A stretch of DNA of 64,000 nucleotides from Granulicella arctica (lineage in GTDB: Bacteria; Acidobacteriota; Terriglobia; Terriglobales; Acidobacteriaceae), in contig NZ_JAGTUT010000003.1 in assembly GCF_025685605.1 (NCBI RefSeq), positions 179,986-243,985 of the forward strand. Direction: 5' to 3'. The number at the start of each line of letters is the position of its first letter. Positions within the stretch are counted from its first letter, which is position 1. Below are positions 46,609-54,558 of the stretch, one piece after another. A program made the translations under genes and the position numbers. Below the pieces are notes generated by a model. It searched no databases, was not told the DNA's origin, and worked only from the letters and a program-made list of their open reading frames with translations.

Positions 46609-47310
46609 TCAGTGCTTCTGCGTGAAAATCGGGAGCGTCGTACGCGCATCGTTGAAGCCATGCGTCGGGGAGTAGATCAGCGACCAGCGGCTTCTCCCCA
46701 GAGTCACGGTATACACCCGGCTCGCGGCATCGAATAGCTCCCACGTCCCGGTCTCTCCGGTATTGGTCTTGATGGTGCCGTCCGCCAGGAACTTCGCAAT
46801 GCCGTGAACATCCGGCTCCTCATTGACGGCATATACCCCCACCACGGACGGAGCCGCACCTTCGACGGCCGAAAAGGAGACCGACCCGGTGGCTTCAAAC
46901 GTATAATCCGCCGCCACCCGAACCAGGCCGCCGGGCGGCGGAGTAATGGCCACCGTTAGCTTAGTCGGTTTCGCCGCGCTCCCCGTCCAGGTCGTTCCTC
47001 CGGGAAAGTCCACAGGCTTATCTAGCGTCGTGCCGGGTATCGTGCCACGAAAGCCCACGAAGAAGAATGGCTTTCCACCTGAGAAACTCAGGCCTTCATG
47101 AGCCTTGCCGTAGTGGAAGGTGACCTTGAATCTGCCCGGACCGACCATCGCCATCCAATACTGGTTGGCGCCAAAGTTGTCGATCGTCCCCGTGTTGCTC
47201 CCCTCGTGCATGGGAGTTGGCTCTTCCTTGTTCAAAGACTGAGCCAGGGCGGTCGTCGAAAACAGCAGTGAAGCGGCAAGGAATGATTTAAGGAACAGAA
47301 GACACCTCAA
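46609..47310 (-). CDS. Secreted hypothetical protein, possibly a cassette gene in reverse orientation
   Basis: 233 residues. Signal peptide MRCLLFLKSFLAASLLFSTT with an AQS cleavage region. The mature domain is beta-rich (GRFKVTFHYGKAHEGLSFSG; ADYTFEATGSVSFSAVEGAA; WSLIYSPTHGFNDARTTLPI). It is followed by an array-type site in matching minus orientation, which suggests it entered as a cassette or that the array once extended here. No family recognised. Confidence 0.65.
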   Translation of the reverse strand: MRCLLFLKSFLAASLLFSTTALAQSLNKEEPTPMHEGSNTGTIDNFGANQYWMAMVGPGRFKVTFHYGKAHEGLSFSGGKPFFFVGFRGTIPGTTLDKPVDFPGGTTWTGSAAKPTKLTVAITPPPGGLVRVAADYTFEATGSVSFSAVEGAAPSVVGVYAVNEEPDVHGIAKFLADGTIKTNTGETGTWELFDAASRVYTVTLGRSRWSLIYSPTHGFNDARTTLPIFTQKH

Positions 47311-47513
47311 GGTACGTCGTCTTTATTCTAGCCAGAATACCCAGCCTGGAGCACTGCCTGCGAAGTCATGGTTTCCGACCGTCCGAGCGGTCGAAGTTAG
47401 TCATAACACAGTTTCTTGGGAGCCGTCGCACCGCAGAGATCGCCGCCAAGGAACTGAGTGTTACGATTGCCCTGCAAGCCGCAGCTACAGGTGCTGGTGT
47501 AAAACAAAGTCCA

Positions 47514-48302
47514 GTGGTCATAATCGCTGCGCAAAATGCGATATTCACGCTTGCGGTTACAGTCATCAGTCGCTGCCTCATCCTTCGTGATCGATGCTTA
47601 GGCAGATTGCGAATCCAAAATGCTACTGATTCACAAACTATTTCTGAAGTGCACCTTCTGCCAAGTGGCGGGAGCATCTTGCACGCGAGGTTTGTCACAC
47701 CAGCCGAAAGCCCGGCAAAAGCGGGTGTGCTCATCTGCCACGGTATCGGTGAGACGGTTGCGCACTGGGAAGCAGCCCAGACGTTGCTCGCTTGTAATGG
47801 CGTAGCCTCCCTTGTGTTCAACTACTCCGGCTACGGCAAGAGCACTGGATGGTTTACCCCTCAGCAGTGCGAAGTAGACACATTGGTCGCGTTCGACACT
47901 CTGCGCCAGCTAGCGCCTGCGACTCCGCTTTCCATCCTGGGCTACTCCTTACGAAGCGGGATAGCGGTCGCTGTTGCGCCTCGACTAAAGCCAAGCAAGC
48001 TGATCATCTGCGCAGGGTTCAGCTCTCTGCGCAAAGCCGCTGCTAGCCTTGGTGTACCTGGACCTTGTACTCGTCTATTGCCTCCCATCTGGTCCAACGT
48101 CGATGCGCTCAAAACTTCCACGCTACCCGTTCTAATTCTGCACGGAGACGCGGATGACATGTTTCCGCCCGAGATGGCTCGCCAGCTTGGCAGCAGTTGC
48201 GGCTCAAACTGCGAAGTCATTGTGGTCGCAGGCCTTTCTCACAATGGCCCGATGTACCGCCCTGACATCGCTTACTGGTCCCTGGTGACTTCTAGACTGT
48301 GA
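47514..48302 (+). CDS. Alpha/beta-hydrolase-fold protein
   Basis: 262 residues from a GTG. The fold is clear: GVLICHGIGETVAHWEAAQT (oxyanion region HGIG), nucleophile elbow ILGYSLRSG (Ser in GYSLR; the usual last Gly is Arg), acid in LILHGDADDMFPP and His in GLSHNGP. The N-terminal hydrophobic stretch (VIIAAQNAIFTLAVTVI) may anchor it. The stop is 20 bp before the first motif copy flanking the recombinase gene. The substrate is unknown. Confidence 0.75.
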   Translation: MVIIAAQNAIFTLAVTVISRCLILRDRCLGRLRIQNATDSQTISEVHLLPSGGSILHARFVTPAESPAKAGVLICHGIGETVAHWEAAQTLLACNGVASLVFNYSGYGKSTGWFTPQQCEVDTLVAFDTLRQLAPATPLSILGYSLRSGIAVAVAPRLKPSKLIICAGFSSLRKAAASLGVPGPCTRLLPPIWSNVDALKTSTLPVLILHGDADDMFPPEMARQLGSSCGSNCEVIVVAGLSHNGPMYRPDIAYWSLVTSRL

Positions 48303-48321
48303 AGGAGCGTGCTGGCACGTT

Positions 48322-48349
48322 CCGGAAAAGTCGGTGTTTTCGGCAAGTT
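48322..48349 (-). repeat. Inverted right-arm motif upstream of the recombinase (IR-left)
   Basis: CCGGAAAAGTCGGTGTTTTC continuing GGCAAGTT. Over 25 bases it differs at one position from the reverse complement of the motif at 49371-49398, so the recombinase unit has near-perfect inverted ends. No left arm is attached. Confidence 0.75.
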
Positions 48350-48411
48350 CAAACTTTTAGCTGATCTCCGAGGAGCCTGATCATGAATGCGCGGCAACGG
48401 AGGCCGCCTCC

Positions 48412-49367
48412 ATGACTCAGAAGCGCAAGCTGAAACATCGGTCGACCCGGACGATCTTACGCCTACCTGACCTTGACCATTCGAAGAGCGCTGTTCTGCA
48501 GAGTCTGAGTTCTGCCGCATCCAAGCGAACCTATGGAGCTGCAATCGAAGAATTCATTACATGGTACTGCCCAGAGCCTCGTCTTGCTTTTGGACGGACC
48601 GTGGTTCTCAGGTACCGCTATGAGTTGGAAGGTCGTCATCTCGCACCCGCCACGATCAACCTGAGACTCGCGGCTGTGCGTCGGCTCGCCTATGAGGCGT
48701 CCGACAACGGCCTGCTCAACCCAGATCTGGCAGCCAACATAAGCCGCGTCAAGGGAGCAAAACGGCTTGGCATGCGGCTTGGCAACTGGCTGACCGCCGA
48801 TCAAGGAAAGAAGCTGCTGGCTGTGCCAGCAAGTAATTCCACCAGGGACAAGCGGGATTATGCCATTCTGTCGCTGCTTCTGGGCTGTCGTCTTCGAAGG
48901 GCAGAGCTGACCGGCCTCACCCTGGGCCACCTGCAGCAGCGTGATGAGCACTGGGCAATCGTTAACCTCTATGGCAAGGGAGGACACATCCGCACGGTGC
49001 CGGTTTCAACTGGGTCAAGATCGCTCCGGATCGGTGGGTGACCGTCGCTTCCATCACGGAAGGCGCGATCTTCAGGCGCGTGAGCCGCACCGGAACCGTT
49101 TGGGGTCCAAGAATCAGTGAGAAGCTTGTCTGGTGGATCGTGAGACGACGAGCTGAGACTGCAGGAATCGAGAGATTGGCTCCTCACGACCTCCGTCGTA
49201 CCTGTGCCCGCCTGTGCCATGCTGCCGGAGGCGAGTTGGAGCAGATCCAGTTCCTGCTCGGCCATCGGTCAGCCGAAACGACGGAACGTTATCTCGGCTC
49301 ACGCCAGCGCCTCGCCTCGGCCGTCAACGACAAGATCGGCCTGGAACCAGATTCTGGAGGGCCATAG
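48412..49367 (+). pseudogene. Tyrosine recombinase (phage-integrase/Xer fold), one frameshift
   Basis: Reconstructed length about 318 residues. The N-terminal SAM-like core-binding domain (about 25-110) contains KRTYGAAIEEFITWY and NLRLAAVRRLAYEA. The catalytic domain has Arg I in LLGCRLRRAELTGL, Lys in GKGGHIRTVPV, HDLRRTCARLCHAAGG (HxxR), GHRSAETTERYLG (His and Tyr nucleophile). The frame breaks at about 49005-49010, where one missing base puts WVKIAPDRWVTVAS in another frame. IntI-specific insertion motifs are not seen. It may be inactive, frameshift-regulated or a sequencing slip. Confidence 0.8.
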
Positions 49368-49370
49368 GCG

Positions 49371-49398
49371 AGATTGCCGAAAACACCGACTTTTCGGG
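49371..49398 (+). repeat. Right-arm motif directly after the recombinase stop (IR-right / attI-like position)
   Basis: AGATTGCCGAAAACACCGAC followed by TTTTCGGG begins four bases after the recombinase stop codon. It has the right arm only; no left arm is recognisable upstream. It marks the junction between the recombinase and the first cassette. Confidence 0.8.
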
Positions 49399-49404
49399 AA
49401 GTAG

Positions 49405-49836
49405 TCAGCAACCGTCGCTGAGATGCGTGTAGACAGCTACTGTTTTAGAACCCACGCTCAAAGCGACAATCCTTCTGTAAGTCGCGGTGTAGCCTCCTGC
49501 AAGGCAAATTGAACCCTCGTTATTGGTTTTCCATGAAATGGAATTGAGTTCCAAGTAGGTGCCTGAAAGGACCAGTTTTTCAGTGTGTCCATCTTTCGTC
49601 TGCAGGACAGCAAATACCGCAGTTGAGCTTGCTGCCAAAGCCCCTTTACCCCTGTAGTCGTCAACCCTGTAAGACAATCCATTATCTTGAGAAGGATACA
49701 AGCGGACCACGTCTGGTTTCTGACAACCCGCAAAACACAGAACCGCCAACACGGCTGTGGGAGCCAGTCGCTTCAGGCTCTCTCCAGCTCTGCGTCCGAA
49801 GATTTCGATTGGTTCTGATCTCGCTCTACTTTGCAT
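49405..49836 (-). CDS. Putative lipoprotein, first array gene
   Basis: 143 residues. The N-terminus MQSRARSEPIEIFGRR is followed by a hydrophobic leader with lipobox LCFAGC (VLAVLCFAGCQKPD). The mature part is beta-rich (LSYRVDDYRGKGALAASSTA; SICLAGGYTATYRRIVAL). An upstream extension of the frame would run through the site at 49867-49925 and is rejected. It points towards the recombinase and fills the unit between the first motif and site 1. No family recognised. Confidence 0.6.
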   Translation of the reverse strand: MQSRARSEPIEIFGRRAGESLKRLAPTAVLAVLCFAGCQKPDVVRLYPSQDNGLSYRVDDYRGKGALAASSTAVFAVLQTKDGHTEKLVLSGTYLELNSISWKTNNEGSICLAGGYTATYRRIVALSVGSKTVAVYTHLSDGC

Positions 49837-49866
49837 CCGTACAGAATACGAATTCCTTACTCCTGC

Positions 49867-49925
49867 AAAACGGCGTTTTGAGCAACTACGATCTCGAAAT
49901 TGCCGAAAACACCGACTTTGGGGGA
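49867..49925 (+). repeat. Array site 1
   Basis: Left arm AAAACGGCGTTTTGAGCAAC, spacer TACGATCTCGAA, right arm ATTGCCGAAAACACCGACTT then TGGGGGA. The arms are complementary along almost their full length apart from one extra base and two short mismatches, so a single strand folds into an attC-like hairpin with unpaired bases. Confidence 0.85.
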
Positions 49926-49944
49926 CGTGAGATATCCTCGCAGG

Positions 49945-50010
49945 ATGAAAGCCGCCCTCGTCCATACGCTTATGCTCTTCGTCGCCGCTGCGATGGCGGG
50001 ATATAATTGA
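49945..50010 (+). CDS. Possible 21-residue leader peptide
   Basis: ATG at 49945 (CAGG upstream) reads MKAALVHTLMLFVAAAMAGYN and stops at TGA three bases before the ATG of the next gene. It is hydrophobic and may couple translation to the small membrane protein. It could also be fortuitous. Confidence 0.3.
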   Translation: MKAALVHTLMLFVAAAMAGYN

Positions 50011-50013
50011 TTT

Positions 50014-50196
50014 ATGGCTCACAATCCAGAGCGGGCCATTCGATTTTTCGGCTTCGGCCTAGACCCAGCTTTCGGCAGGCGGTTCGCATCTGCATGGAGC
50101 AAGGCTGCTGGTTGGTTTTTCACGGTCTTCGGATGCATTGGAGTGGCGTTCTACTTGGTGCTGATCCTGCTGGACCTGTTCCGTCCCCACCCATAA
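50014..50196 (+). CDS. Small membrane protein (array gene)
   Basis: 60 residues. MAHNPERAIRFFGFGLDPAF precedes one transmembrane helix (WFFTVFGCIGVAFYLVLILL). It is the only candidate gene in the 290-bp unit between sites 1 and 2. Its ribosome site is weak, and a short leader frame ends just upstream. No family. Confidence 0.5.
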   Translation: MAHNPERAIRFFGFGLDPAFGRRFASAWSKAAGWFFTVFGCIGVAFYLVLILLDLFRPHP

Positions 50197-50213
50197 TCCG
50201 ACGTTGTTCTCGG

Positions 50214-50290
50214 AAAACGGCGTTATCGCCAACTTCGTCCCTTCGGACGCCCCAAAACGTCGAGATTGCCGAAACGCCGACTTTTACGGG
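50214..50290 (+). repeat. Array site 2 (long form)
   Basis: Left arm AAAACGGCGTTATCGCCAAC and right arm ATTGCCGAAACGCCGACTTT, separated by a longer spacer (CTTCGTCCCTTCGGACGCCC...). The spacer contains its own GACGxxxxxAACGTC inverted elements, so the folded form would be branched or have a longer stem. Confidence 0.8.
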
Positions 50291-50361
50291 AATATCATGA
50301 CGATGAGGTCAGTTTGCTCTGAGTGCGATGTGCGTACTTCAGGGTTCATCGAGGTTAGGGG

Positions 50362-50667
50362 ATGAAGCGAAGAGCGGCTGACTCAGGGGATCCTATCGTC
50401 GAGGACGTGACCGCCAGGCAGCGTAATACGACGTGGCCTCATGTACTTCGGGGAGGGCGGTCCGTTGACGCATACCTCTGGAAGGGAGCGAAGGACGCTC
50501 CGATGATCCAAAGGGTCGGAGCCGTCATTTTGGCTTTGGCCTACCTAGTGGTAGCACTTTTCTTCATCGGCTGGACTAGCAATGGAGGCGGGTGGCTTTC
50601 TTGGCTGTTTAGCCTGTGTTTGATCGCTGTGGGAGCAAAGATCGTTCATAGTGCGGCCCAGCGATGA
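50362..50667 (+). CDS. Small two-helix membrane protein (array gene)
   Basis: 101 residues. A soluble basic N-terminus (MKRRAADSGDPIVEDVTARQ) precedes two helices (VGAVILALAYLVVALFFIGW and WLSWLFSLCLIAVGAKIV). AGGGG lies just before the ATG. It ends 15 bp before site 3. No family recognised. Confidence 0.6.
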   Translation: MKRRAADSGDPIVEDVTARQRNTTWPHVLRGGRSVDAYLWKGAKDAPMIQRVGAVILALAYLVVALFFIGWTSNGGGWLSWLFSLCLIAVGAKIVHSAAQR

Positions 50668-50682
50668 GCGCCATCTTCATGT

Positions 50683-50741
50683 GAAACGGCGTTATGAGCA
50701 ACTACGATCCCGAGATTGCCGAAAACACCGACTTTCCGGGA
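50683..50741 (+). repeat. Array site 3
   Basis: Left arm GAAACGGCGTTATGAGCAAC, spacer TACGATCCCGAG, right arm ATTGCCGAAAACACCGACTT then TCCGGGA. Very close to site 1, including the spacer. Confidence 0.85.
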
Positions 50742-50786
50742 GCGTCATTAGACAGGCGCTTACCGAGCCAAGTACTGGAGCGGGGT

Positions 50787-51182
50787 TCAGGAACCCGGCA
50801 CTAACTTCACTTGCAGTTCGCCGGCACGTGAATCGTGCAGAACCTCTATCTGGAGCAGATTCATCCCGAGGGATGCTGCCTGGAGGCAAACTCGCTTGCT
50901 CGGCCAAGGCAGTGAAAATCGGCCTTGCTGGTCAGCAAGAGTCTCGGCGATAGGAATGAAGGTCGAGGCCCCTCTGAACTCCCCCTTTGGGCACGTGAAC
51001 AGGGAAATCTTAGCTTTGGGAATTGCTGCGCCTGTGGGATCGATGACCGTTGCGGAGAGACGATTTGCTCGAACGTGTTGCAGTATGACTAGCTCATTGC
51101 CTTGCGCACGCAGATGAGCAAGATTCAAGGCTGCAGCAACGGCAACTACACAACTGATGCGAACCTTTGTAATGAAGACCAC
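50787..51182 (-). CDS. Secreted carboxypeptidase-regulatory-like domain protein (array gene)
   Basis: 131 residues from a GTG with GAGAGGG upstream. An export signal (SCVVAVAAALNLAHL) is followed by a single CarboxypepD_reg/Ig-like fold: LSATVIDPTGAAIPKAKISL and ETLADQQGRFSLPW. It opposes the site orientation. Likely an extracytoplasmic beta-sandwich of unknown role. Confidence 0.65.
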   Translation of the reverse strand: MVFITKVRISCVVAVAAALNLAHLRAQGNELVILQHVRANRLSATVIDPTGAAIPKAKISLFTCPKGEFRGASTFIPIAETLADQQGRFSLPWPSKRVCLQAASLGMNLLQIEVLHDSRAGELQVKLVPGS

Positions 51183-51215
51183 AGCGTCCCTCTCGATGTC
51201 AGTCTACGTGCCCTG

Positions 51216-51293
51216 AAAACGACGTTATCGCCAACTTTGATCGTCTCGGACGCTAAAACCTCGTCATTGCCGAAAACATCGACTTTCAAGGAG
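51216..51293 (+). repeat. Array site 4 (long form)
   Basis: Left arm AAAACGACGTTATCGCCAAC, a spacer with TCGTCTCGGACGCTAAAACC, right arm ATTGCCGAAAACATCGACTT then TCAAGGAG. The C-to-T pair in the arms (CGACG with CATCG) keeps the stem paired through a G-T pair, a compensatory-looking change. Confidence 0.8.
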
Positions 51294-51323
51294 TTTCGTC
51301 ACTATGGGGCTAGTATTTTTGCA

Positions 51324-51764
51324 ATGAGAACACGAAGTCTATCGATATTTGGCGTCGGCTGCAGCCTCCTCCTTTTGCTCGTGACACTAGATCTCTCCGC
51401 AACAGCTCAAGTGGTCGGTTACAACTCTAAGCACAGCGCAAATCAGAAATCCATCAGTGTCAGCCTCATACAACTGATCTACAATCCTGAGCGATACAAC
51501 GGCAGACCAATCAGACTCATCGGTTTCCTGCGGCTCGAATTTGAGGGGAACGCTTTGTACCTGCACCGAGAAAAATACGAACACAGTCTCCCTAACGGGA
51601 TTTGGATTGACGTTCCAAGAGATCTCTCGAAGAACGATAATCAGGCCCTCAACAATCATCACGTCATCTGCGAAGGCGTCTTTCGTGCGAGTGAACTGGA
51701 ACAGTTTCGTGGTGAGCTGACCGCGATCAATCGTATTGAAGTCTGGTCTTTCGATCGTAGATAG
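51324..51764 (+). CDS. Exported hypothetical protein (array gene)
   Basis: 146 residues. Signal peptide MRTRSLSIFGVGCSLLLLLV. The mature domain has VSLIQLIYNPERYNGRPIRL, IGFLRLEFEGNALYLHREKY and ELTAINRIEVWSFDR, a pattern found in small OB-fold-like exported proteins across several phyla. The longer frame start (51102) lies across site 4 and is rejected. The stop is 12 bp before site 5. Confidence 0.65.
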   Translation: MRTRSLSIFGVGCSLLLLLVTLDLSATAQVVGYNSKHSANQKSISVSLIQLIYNPERYNGRPIRLIGFLRLEFEGNALYLHREKYEHSLPNGIWIDVPRDLSKNDNQALNNHHVICEGVFRASELEQFRGELTAINRIEVWSFDRR

Positions 51765-51775
51765 ACCGGGTCTGT

Positions 51776-51835
51776 AAAACGGCGTTACCAGCAACAACAA
51801 AACCGAAGTTGCCGAAAACACCGACTTCGCGGGAG
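51776..51835 (+). repeat. Array site 5
   Basis: Left arm AAAACGGCGTTACCAGCAAC, spacer AACAAAACCGAA, right arm GTTGCCGAAAACACCGACTT then CGCGGGA. Confidence 0.85.
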
Positions 51836-51847
51836 GGCCGCCTTGGA

Positions 51848-52273
51848 TCATCTTTTGCCATAGATGGTGGAGGCGATTCGTATCCAAATTACGGTCTGGC
51901 CTACGAACCATAGGGTTGCTGTGGATACAGCTAGAACCTTGATCTTTTCCGGAACTTGGGACCATTGATCGCAGTCTGCAAAGCTGCTACTTGGCGAGTG
52001 CAAAAGAACAGCCGCGACAAAGTAGCTCAGAAGGAGAATGGCTGCCACCACAAAGCAGCGTGGCTTCCTACGTTCGGGTTTCAGAAGTAAGCCAACTAGA
52101 CCCCATAGAAGGGGAGCTGTAATGAGCCCGCTCCGAATGCCAATCATTGAAATAGGCGAGGAGACTAGGGCTAACGGTGCGTAAAGACCGTGCCCAAAGC
52201 CAGCGGTCAACCCGGCGAGGATGGCCAAAGCTAGACCGAAGGTGAACCCTAGCACCGTAGTAAACCATTTCAA
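51848..52273 (-). CDS. Membrane protein, hypothetical (array gene)
   Basis: 141 residues if started at TTG 52273, which has GGAGG about 10 bases upstream. The longer frame starts beyond site 6 and reads through it, so it is not used. Four hydrophobic helices: LGFTFGLALAILAGLTAG, SGLITAPLLWGLVGLLL, CFVVAAILLLSYFVAAVLL and VSTATLWFVGQTVIWI. No family recognised. Confidence 0.55.
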   Translation of the reverse strand: MKWFTTVLGFTFGLALAILAGLTAGFGHGLYAPLALVSSPISMIGIRSGLITAPLLWGLVGLLLKPERRKPRCFVVAAILLLSYFVAAVLLHSPSSSFADCDQWSQVPEKIKVLAVSTATLWFVGQTVIWIRIASTIYGKR

Positions 52274-52332
52274 TGGAGCTGCTCCTCCAAGCCCAGTTCG
52301 GTGCCGTTTACAGTTTCGTAGTGTACATCCCT

Positions 52333-52391
52333 GAGAACGGCGTTTTGAGCAACTTCGAGCCGTCTTTGCCGAAAACACCGACTTTGCGGGA
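52333..52391 (+). repeat. Array site 6
   Basis: Left arm GAGAACGGCGTTTTGAGCAA, spacer CTTCGAGCCGTC, right arm TTTGCCGAAAACACCGACTT then TGCGGGA. Confidence 0.85.
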
Positions 52392-52413
52392 TGTTCTTGC
52401 TGGTTGAACGGGA

Positions 52414-52803
52414 TCAAGATTCACTGCGTCTCGCGGCTCGTTTGGAAACGAAGATCAGAACAAACATCAAGGGCCAAAGAATGAAGAGACTGTAGGTATG
52501 CAGCCTGCTGAAGTTGAATACGGCGTGACTAACCTCGTGGTAGGTCTTAGTTCCTTGGTAGGGACCCCAAAGGTAATATCGGCTGCCCTCGATTTTGCCG
52601 TTCACGGCATCGCCCCCAAGGTAGGAAGTCGCGATTAGGTACGACACAAAATCCAGTAGGCTGACAGCGGTTACGACCGCAGTCAGCTTTGAGAGCAAAC
52701 CAGCCGTCACCTTGGAGATTCTACGTGTCGAGTCTTCGCGGATTGCTTGGTCAAGGTCTCTGGATCCGTTAGATTCCGGCATAGCAGCATGATAAGCGGC
52801 CAT
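52414..52803 (-). CDS. Membrane protein, hypothetical (array gene)
   Basis: 129 residues from ATG 52803. The frame continues upstream through site 7, so the start is placed after the site. A charged N-terminus (NGSRDLDQAIREDSTRRISK) precedes a helix (LTAVVTAVSLLDFVSYLIAT), a loop (GSRYYLWGPYQGTKTYHEVS) and a second helix (YSLFILWPLMFVLIFVS). Function unknown. Confidence 0.55.
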   Translation of the reverse strand: MAAYHAAMPESNGSRDLDQAIREDSTRRISKVTAGLLSKLTAVVTAVSLLDFVSYLIATSYLGGDAVNGKIEGSRYYLWGPYQGTKTYHEVSHAVFNFSRLHTYSLFILWPLMFVLIFVSKRAARRSES

Positions 52804-52830
52804 ATAGCCAACGTTCGCTCCCTGCTGGCG

Positions 52831-52896
52831 GAAAACGGCGTTTTCAGCAATTACGAACCAGGCTGCTATTTCTGTCACAATTGTGACTCTCAAGGT
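52831..52896 (+). repeat. Array site 7, degenerate right arm
   Basis: Left arm GAAAACGGCGTTTTCAGCAA is intact. The right arm survives only as GTGACTCTCAAGGTG-type sequence and includes a small GTCACAATTGTGAC palindrome (52873-52886). Confidence 0.65.
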
Positions 52897-52902
52897 GGCA
52901 GC

Positions 52903-53142
52903 TCAATCCCTGATAAATCCCTCTTCCCAATAATCCTGTCCAAGGACACGGGGATGAATTTGAAAGCCTTCTGGAAAGTCGACGAATCCAGGCTTGTTGA
53001 TCAATCTTTGGATTGCTGCCTGCGCAGCCCCATTGGTTTCATAAATGCCGATTAGCAGCGAGTCGTCATCGTTATCTGTCCCGTTTGGCGCGAACCATAA
53101 CAAGTGGACCGTCGTTCCAGTGATGCTGTTCACGTTCATCAT
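52903..53142 (-). CDS. DUF7336-like small protein (array gene)
   Basis: 79 residues. VHLLWFAPNGTDNDDDSLLI, GIYETNGAAQAAIQRL and KPGFVDFPEGFQIHPRVL, then DYWEEGF, match the short DUF7336-type proteins often found in cassette or defence-type neighbourhoods. Soluble, with no signal. No good ribosome site before the double ATG, so the transcript may be leaderless. Confidence 0.55.
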   Translation of the reverse strand: MMNVNSITGTTVHLLWFAPNGTDNDDDSLLIGIYETNGAAQAAIQRLINKPGFVDFPEGFQIHPRVLGQDYWEEGFIRD

Positions 53143-53192
53143 CGGATTCTAACTATAGCAAGTGGCCGCGGCGTAGATGAACCCGGCGCTCT

Positions 53193-53267
53193 GAAAACGG
53201 CGTTACCGGCAACTTCGAAGGTGAGCGCGACGGCGGAGCCGAGATGTTCAACGATTTGAGGCACCGG
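53193..53267 (+). repeat. Array site 8, degenerate right arm
   Basis: Left arm GAAAACGGCGTTACCGGCAA is intact. The right side (AGATGTTCAACGATTTGAGG then CACCGGG) is only weakly similar. Confidence 0.6.
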
Positions 53268-53277
53268 GTTTAGTGCG

Positions 53278-53871
53278 TCAGATAATCTTCAGGAGACTTG
53301 CTGAAGCAGCCCTTGACCCTCCAGATCGTACCAGGCAGTGGTACACCCTGATCCGGATGTATTGCTGCAGCCACATTGGATAGAGGTTGTAGATCAGGTT
53401 GCTGATACAGAGGAGTAGGCTCCAGCCCAGGAGCCCACGCAACACTGCGTATCCTGTAGCGAGCAAAAAAAAGATAACCATGGCCAGATGAAAGCGTTCG
53501 CGTCCGATGGTGACTCGGATCATCTTTTCGAGCGTTTCTCGGTGACGAAACCAGGCTGTGTCAATCGGACGATGTCTAAGGCTGGCAAGGGATCTCCTAT
53601 CCTGCGTGACTCGAACGAGCAGATGAACCCGCAGAAAACGATACGGTCCGCTTCGTGAGCTTAGTTGAACATAGGCGAGCAACTTAGCAGGAATCGCATA
53701 TGCAAGAAAGCTGGCTGCTACGAATCCATAGATCAACGGCCTGGCCATGAATTGATTGCAAAAGACGAAAACCGGCGCGATGCCAAGAAGTGACCAGAAG
53801 ACGTTGAGAAGCGCATTGCGAAGGCTTGATGAGGGCCGATCGAAGACCGCAATGCGGTAGGATCTCAGCAT
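53278..53871 (-). CDS. CrtO-type acyltransferase-like membrane protein (array gene)
   Basis: 197 residues, four hydrophobic helices. The C-terminal ISNLIYNLYPMWLQQYIRIR resembles the conserved NxxYNxYPxxxQRYNRxR end of glycosyl-diaponeurosporenoate acyltransferase (CrtO-like) proteins. The preceding WFRHRETLEKMIRV also fits that layout. Assignment is tentative and no carotenoid genes are nearby. Confidence 0.5.
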   Translation of the reverse strand: MLRSYRIAVFDRPSSSLRNALLNVFWSLLGIAPVFVFCNQFMARPLIYGFVAASFLAYAIPAKLLAYVQLSSRSGPYRFLRVHLLVRVTQDRRSLASLRHRPIDTAWFRHRETLEKMIRVTIGRERFHLAMVIFFLLATGYAVLRGLLGWSLLLCISNLIYNLYPMWLQQYIRIRVYHCLVRSGGSRAASASLLKII

Positions 53872-53908
53872 CAAATGATGCTAACCGACCGGCTGCCTCT
53901 AATTATTG

Positions 53909-53988
53909 AAAACGGCATTATCGCCAAACTCGATGCGCTCGGCAGACCGGATCGCCTTACGTTGCCGCAAACACCGACTTTCAAGGAG
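53909..53988 (+). repeat. Array site 9 (long form)
   Basis: Left arm AAAACGGCATTATCGCCAAA, spacer CTCGATGCGCTCGGCAGACC..., right arm GTTGCCGCAAACACCGACTT then TCAAGGAG. It matches the long-form sites 2 and 4. Confidence 0.8.
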
Positions 53989-53993
53989 ATTCC

Positions 53994-54497
53994 TTAACGT
54001 CTCGGTACGAGGAACTTTTCAGCAGAAGCTTCGTCAAGTTCCAGCAGGGCCTCTGCCGTTAGAGCAAAGCCTTTGCTAATAGCCATTGCTGCTAGCGCAA
54101 CTCTCGTAAAGTCGAAATCCGAGTCCCGTGAGGACGCGGCGCAAACCAAGCTGCCTAGCTTTTGTAGGGCTTCGAAGTATGAGGAGGAAAGCTCCTCCGG
54201 AACAGTAAGGTTATGCCGCAATCTGCAAATCTCAACCCATACCGGGAACTGAAAGTATGTGAACGACGCTGAGAGGGGTGATATTGCGAGCGCACTGACA
54301 ACATGCGGAACCGCTGCGAAGGAGGCCGTATAAACATCGCCTTGGTGCGCTAGCGCGCTCCAGAGCGTGAACCAGGGCTCCGCGTTACCTTCCGCCAATG
54401 GAAAGGTATCAAGCTGTAGAAGCAGGGCAGGGATGTCAGCTGCACACCCATAGGCGTGTTGAAGGCTTGCCCAGTCTGGGCTGTCGAGGCTAATCAC
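53994..54497 (-). CDS. Immunity-protein-like hypothetical (array gene)
   Basis: 167 residues from a GTG. LQHAYGCAADIPALLLQLDT, PWFTLWSALAHQGDVYTAS and FAAVPHVVSALA are the recurring motifs of a soluble helical family often encoded as orphan immunity proteins near polymorphic toxins. This is recognition by motif memory, not a search. No cognate toxin is visible in the window. It ends directly after site 9. Confidence 0.55.
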   Translation of the reverse strand: MISLDSPDWASLQHAYGCAADIPALLLQLDTFPLAEGNAEPWFTLWSALAHQGDVYTASFAAVPHVVSALAISPLSASFTYFQFPVWVEICRLRHNLTVPEELSSSYFEALQKLGSLVCAASSRDSDFDFTRVALAAMAISKGFALTAEALLELDEASAEKFLVPRR

Positions 54498-54558
54498 AGG
54501 TCACCATGGCGAACTCTATCATTCTCGCCTGAAAGCAGCAGGCTCCCCTTTGTTCCAT

